Assembly (NCBI RefSeq): GCF_015354245.1
Contig: NZ_JADKYZ010000008.1
Coordinates: 62,001 to 126,000, forward strand
Direction: 5' to 3'
Length of the DNA stretch: 64,000 nt
Origin: Diaphorobacter caeni
GTDB lineage: Bacteria; Pseudomonadota; Gammaproteobacteria; Burkholderiales; Burkholderiaceae_C
The notes beneath the pieces were generated by a model. That model ran no database searches. It worked only from the letters and a program-made list of their open reading frames with translations, and was not told where the DNA came from. Position 1 is the stretch's first letter. Each line of letters begins with the position of its first letter. The position numbers were made by a program, and so were the translations under genes. Positions 61,156 to 64,000 of the stretch are shown in pieces.

Positions 61156-62704
61156 ACAGGCTCCATGCTTGAGCGCGGATGTCGACCAGCAGACGCTGCA
61201 GATCCTTGTCGAGTGCGCGGTCCACTTCGACCAGCGCGACGCGTTCCGCGAGGTCAGCGATCCATGCGCGCATCTCGTCGCCGATCGGCACATCAGGCTG
61301 AATGCGCTCGCGCAGCGGTACGGCCTGGCGCGCGGCGATCAGCATCGCGGCGATGACCTGCTCGGTGAGCTCGAGCACGCGCAGCGCGTCGCGCGCGGCG
61401 ATCGTTCCCATGCTCACCTTGTCCTGGTTGTGGCACTCGGTCGAGCGCGAGAACACCGACGCGGGCATGGTCTGCTTGAGGGCCTCCGCCGTCCAGGCCG
61501 ACGCGCTGATCTGCAGCGCCTTCAGGCCGTGGTTGATGGCCTGCGTGCGGCCTTGTGCTGCGGACAGGTTCGACGGCAGGCCCTGGCTGTAGCGCGTATC
61601 CACCAACAGCGCGAGCTGGCGGTCCAGCAGATCGGCCACGTTGGCGATCGTGTTCTTGAGCGTGTCCATGGCGAGCGCGACGTGGCCGCCGTAGAAATGA
61701 CCGCCATGCAGCACGCGCTCCTGATCGGGCTCGATCAGCGGGTTGTCGTTGGCCGAGTTGAGTTCGCCCTCGATCAGCTGGCGCAGAAACGGCAGTGCGT
61801 CTTCAAGCACGCCGATCACATGCGGCGCGCAACGCAGCGAGTAGCGGTCCTGCAGGCGGTGCGAATTGCGCAGCGGTGCCTCGGCCACCAGATCACCGCG
61901 AATGCGCGCGGCCGTGCGCTGCTGGCCCGGATGCGGCTTGGCGGCGAAAAGCGTTTCGTCGAAGTGGTGCGCATTGCCCGCAATGCCGACCACGTTGGCG
62001 GCCGTGATGCGGCACGCAAGACGCGCCACGTAGTCCGCGCGCTGCCACGCGAGGCAGGCGAGCGCGGTCATCACCGCCGTGCCGTTCATCAGCGCAAGGC
62101 CTTCCTTGGGACGCAGCCGCAGCGGCGTCGCGCCCGTCTGTTCGAGCGCCTGTGCGGCGGGCATGACTTGGCCACGCCACATCACGTCACGCTCGCCGCA
62201 GAGCACCGCCGCCACATACGACAGCGGCGTGAGATCGCCGCTCGCGCCCACCGACCCCTCGGCCGGAATGCAGGGCAGGATGTCGTTCGCGATCAGATGC
62301 TCGATCTGCTTGAGCAGCGCCCAGCTCACGCCCGAGAGCCCGCGCGAGAGCGACGCGAGACGGCAGGCCAGCACGGCGCGCGTCTCCACCTCGGTCAGAA
62401 AGCGACCCGCGCCACAGCCGTGATAGGCGTAGAGATGGTGCGGCAGGTCGGGAATCAGCTCGGGCGGAATCTCCACCGTGCAGGAGTCGCCGTAGCCAGT
62501 CGTCACTCCGTAGACGACGCCGTCCTCGCTGAGCAGTCGGTCGAGAAAATCCGCGCCGCGCTGGATGCGTTCGCGAAAGGCCGGCTCGGGCGAGAGCTGC
62601 ACCTTCGCGCGCTGATGCGCAATCGCCGTGATCTCCTCGATCTGCAACGGACCGCCATCAAAAATGATGAGCGCCGGAGTCGCGTTCTGTGTCATGCCTG
62701 TCAT
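61145..62704 (-). CDS. Aromatic amino acid ammonia-lyase (HAL/TAL/PAL family)
   Basis: A 519-residue lyase forming the MIO cofactor from A154-S155-G156 in GSVGASGDLTPLSY. Also VYGVTTGYGDSCT near residue 65, GTAVMTALA, ELNSANDNPLIEPD and LSAAQGRTQAIN. It releases ammonia from histidine, tyrosine or phenylalanine. In aryl polyene clusters such enzymes are expected to make the aromatic starter (4-hydroxycinnamate). The region aligned with the substrate-selecting residues reads HHLYAYHGCGAG, different from typical HutH (SHAAGVG), so a tyrosine-type activity is inferred, not shown. Overlaps the thioesterase gene. Confidence 0.88.
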   Translation of the reverse strand: MTGMTQNATPALIIFDGGPLQIEEITAIAHQRAKVQLSPEPAFRERIQRGADFLDRLLSEDGVVYGVTTGYGDSCTVEIPPELIPDLPHHLYAYHGCGAGRFLTEVETRAVLACRLASLSRGLSGVSWALLKQIEHLIANDILPCIPAEGSVGASGDLTPLSYVAAVLCGERDVMWRGQVMPAAQALEQTGATPLRLRPKEGLALMNGTAVMTALACLAWQRADYVARLACRITAANVVGIAGNAHHFDETLFAAKPHPGQQRTAARIRGDLVAEAPLRNSHRLQDRYSLRCAPHVIGVLEDALPFLRQLIEGELNSANDNPLIEPDQERVLHGGHFYGGHVALAMDTLKNTIANVADLLDRQLALLVDTRYSQGLPSNLSAAQGRTQAINHGLKALQISASAWTAEALKQTMPASVFSRSTECHNQDKVSMGTIAARDALRVLELTEQVIAAMLIAARQAVPLRERIQPDVPIGDEMRAWIADLAERVALVEVDRALDKDLQRLLVDIRAQAWSLYAD

Positions 62705-62707
62705 CTT

Positions 62708-63733
62708 CTATCGTTGTGCTGGAGCGGCTGCGGGCTTGTCGTCGGGCCGCTGCGCCTGTGCCCAGAAAGGGAAAAAATTGAACCAGTCGAACGGCGCCTT
62801 CGCAAGGCGGTCCTCGACCGCGCGGGCGTACATGCCCGCATAGTCAGCCATCGCCTGCTCGCGCCGTCCACGCGGCAGTTCGACCTGCGCGGCCAACTCG
62901 GCGATGCGCAGCGCGTAGCCGCCGCCATTTTCATGGCTTGTCCGCGTGCAGGTCATCAGAAACAGCGGGCACTTGAGCAACGCGGCAATCACATAGGGGC
63001 CGCTTGGAAACGCCGCCTCGTGGCCCAGAAACCGCGCGGACGTGGTCTTGCTCTTCTGCACCGGCACGCGGTCACCCGCGATCGCGATGAATTCGCCCTG
63101 CGCCACGCGCTCGGACAGCATCATGGCGGTGGCCGCGTTGAAATCGGTGACCTGCAGAAAGCGCACCTTGCTCTCGGGCGCAAGGCGGCGCAGCACGCGG
63201 TTGAACTGCTCCGCATGCCTCGTGTGCACCAGCACGTTCAGCCGCAGGCCCTTGCGCCGCTCGGCCAGTACCTGACACAGCTCGATGCAGCCCATGTGCG
63301 CGGTGACGAACACACCGCCCTGCCCCCGCTCGATGAGCGCGAGAATCGCCTCGTGCCCGCTGATGTCCACGCGCGACGCGGGATAGCTGCCCGAGATCGC
63401 CAGCATCTTGTCGAGGATGACCTGCGCGAACATGCGAAAGTGCCGCAGGCTCTGGCGCCAGCCGGGCGTGGATTTCCAGAGGCCATGCGCCTCCTGCATG
63501 CGCTGCAGATACTCGAGCGATGAGCGTCGCGCAATCGGCTTGCTGAGCCAGTAATAGGTGACCACCGGATAGAGGCACAGCAGAAACGGCCAGCGCCCCA
63601 GCACCCGATGCACTTGGAACAGAAGCCACATGCCCGCCACGAACGTGCTCTCGCCGATCTGCGCCCAATGCGTGGTGGCGGCAGATTCGTTGGCGAGTGG
63701 ATTGTCGTTCGTTTCGTGCATCGATGGACTCAT
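62708..63733 (-). CDS. LpxL-like lysophospholipid acyltransferase
   Basis: A 341-residue membrane-associated acyltransferase: two hydrophobic segments (TFVAGMWLLFQVHRVLGRWP, FLLCLYPVVTYYWL), then the HxxxxD/E-type motif in VFVTAHMGCIELCQVLAERR, and AIAGDRVPVQ and EAAFPSGPYVIAALL of the LpxL/HtrB family. In aryl polyene clusters this enzyme probably attaches the acyl group to the head group or lipid anchor. It overlaps the glycosyltransferase stop (ATGA). Confidence 0.85.
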   Translation of the reverse strand: MSPSMHETNDNPLANESAATTHWAQIGESTFVAGMWLLFQVHRVLGRWPFLLCLYPVVTYYWLSKPIARRSSLEYLQRMQEAHGLWKSTPGWRQSLRHFRMFAQVILDKMLAISGSYPASRVDISGHEAILALIERGQGGVFVTAHMGCIELCQVLAERRKGLRLNVLVHTRHAEQFNRVLRRLAPESKVRFLQVTDFNAATAMMLSERVAQGEFIAIAGDRVPVQKSKTTSARFLGHEAAFPSGPYVIAALLKCPLFLMTCTRTSHENGGGYALRIAELAAQVELPRGRREQAMADYAGMYARAVEDRLAKAPFDWFNFFPFWAQAQRPDDKPAAAPAQR

Positions 63734-64000
63734 GTGAGCGCCCCGCTGCGGCGTCGCCCGGTGAGCTTTCGCGCCAGCAGCACGGGGCTGCGCAGCAGCA
63801 TGCCGGCGAACAGGCGCGCGTGCATTTTGGAGATCAGCACGTTGTCGCGCAGCACGCGGAAATGCGAGAGCCCGTCCTGCGGATAGGTCACGCGCGTGAG
63901 CTGGTTCACGAACGGCACGCCATGCCAGTGCATGCGCACGAGGATCTCGGGGTCGAACTCCATGCGCTTGCCGATGCGTGCGCTGTCCACGGCACGCAGC
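63730..64000 (-). CDS. Family 2 glycosyltransferase, C-terminal end (cut by window)
   Basis: Only the last 89 or so residues are visible, reading from the right edge. They include MEFDPEILVRMHWHGVPFVN, then LTRVTYPQDGLSHFRVLRDN and LISKMHARLFAGMLL. This matches the C-terminal part of GT2 proteins from aryl polyene clusters (ApeJ-like, with a post-catalytic helical part). The catalytic part lies outside. Stop at 63730 overlaps the acyltransferase ATG. Confidence 0.75.
   Translation of the reverse strand, partial: LRAVDSARIGKRMEFDPEILVRMHWHGVPFVNQLTRVTYPQDGLSHFRVLRDNVLISKMHARLFAGMLLRSPVLLARKLTGRRRSGALT

Noticed and set aside
1-64000. CRISPR array or rRNA operon
   Set aside because: Looked for regularly spaced identical repeats and rRNA sequence; none seen. 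The only tandem repeats are inside coding genes.

Overview
The window looks like a GC-rich chromosome of a betaproteobacterium, most likely Comamonadaceae (Acidovorax/Comamonas/Diaphorobacter-like). This rests on base composition, on the housekeeping genes (plsY, ybaK, prfB with its programmed frameshift, pepN, fbp) and on the type of prophage. The family assignment is an inference from reading, not from a search. The window has two halves.

(1) About 1-32,060 is most of a Mu-like transposable prophage with a siphovirus-type tail module (B3/D3112 flavour: tail tube and tape measure, no sheath). Its left end lies outside the window. On the minus strand, from 19,992 down to 1, run: a BcepMu gp16-type regulator, HTH genes, the MuA transposase, the MuB ATPase, a string of small early genes, DUF3164, GemA, Mor, a terminator, then protease/scaffold I, major capsid, connector genes, tail tube, tape measure and tail genes. 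On the plus strand, from 20,098 to about 31,919, run: a Cro/CI-type repressor, a cargo region (DUF4124 protein, an unknown membrane protein, a KAP P-loop NTPase), a lysis cassette (SAR endolysin, Rz/Rz1), small and large terminase, portal, F and G. Compared with Mu, the late genes are therefore split into two divergent blocks. A similar palindromic sequence lies in front of each block and may be the late-activator site. The cargo region (21,044-24,383) is the best candidate for an undescribed accessory system: a KAP ATPase next to an unknown one-helix membrane protein, bounded by a 200-bp direct repeat that is a broken copy of the preceding gene.

(2) From about 32,060 to 51,000 lies ordinary chromosome: a palindromic repeat, plsY, ybaK, an aldo-keto reductase, an alpha/beta hydrolase, a sensor kinase with two paralogous response regulators, prfB, a beta-propeller-like protein, pepN, fbp, tRNA-Thr(CGT), a small membrane-anchored coiled-coil protein, and a GABA-permease homologue divergent from a MocR-type regulator.

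(3) From 50,643 to the right edge runs a minus-strand aryl polyene (APE/xanthomonadin-like) pigment operon. It contains a phosphopantetheinyl transferase, a small secreted protein, ketosynthase, ketoreductase, dehydratase, a second ketosynthase, a DUF3261 lipoprotein, a flavin-dependent halogenase-like oxidoreductase, an MMPL exporter, a LolA-like protein, a thioesterase, an aromatic amino acid ammonia-lyase, an LpxL-like acyltransferase and the end of a family 2 glycosyltransferase. Most of these genes overlap by ATGA/GTGA, so they are probably translationally coupled. The acyl carrier proteins and the aryl-CoA/AMP ligase expected for this pathway must lie beyond 64,000. The halogenase motifs suggest a halogenated pigment.
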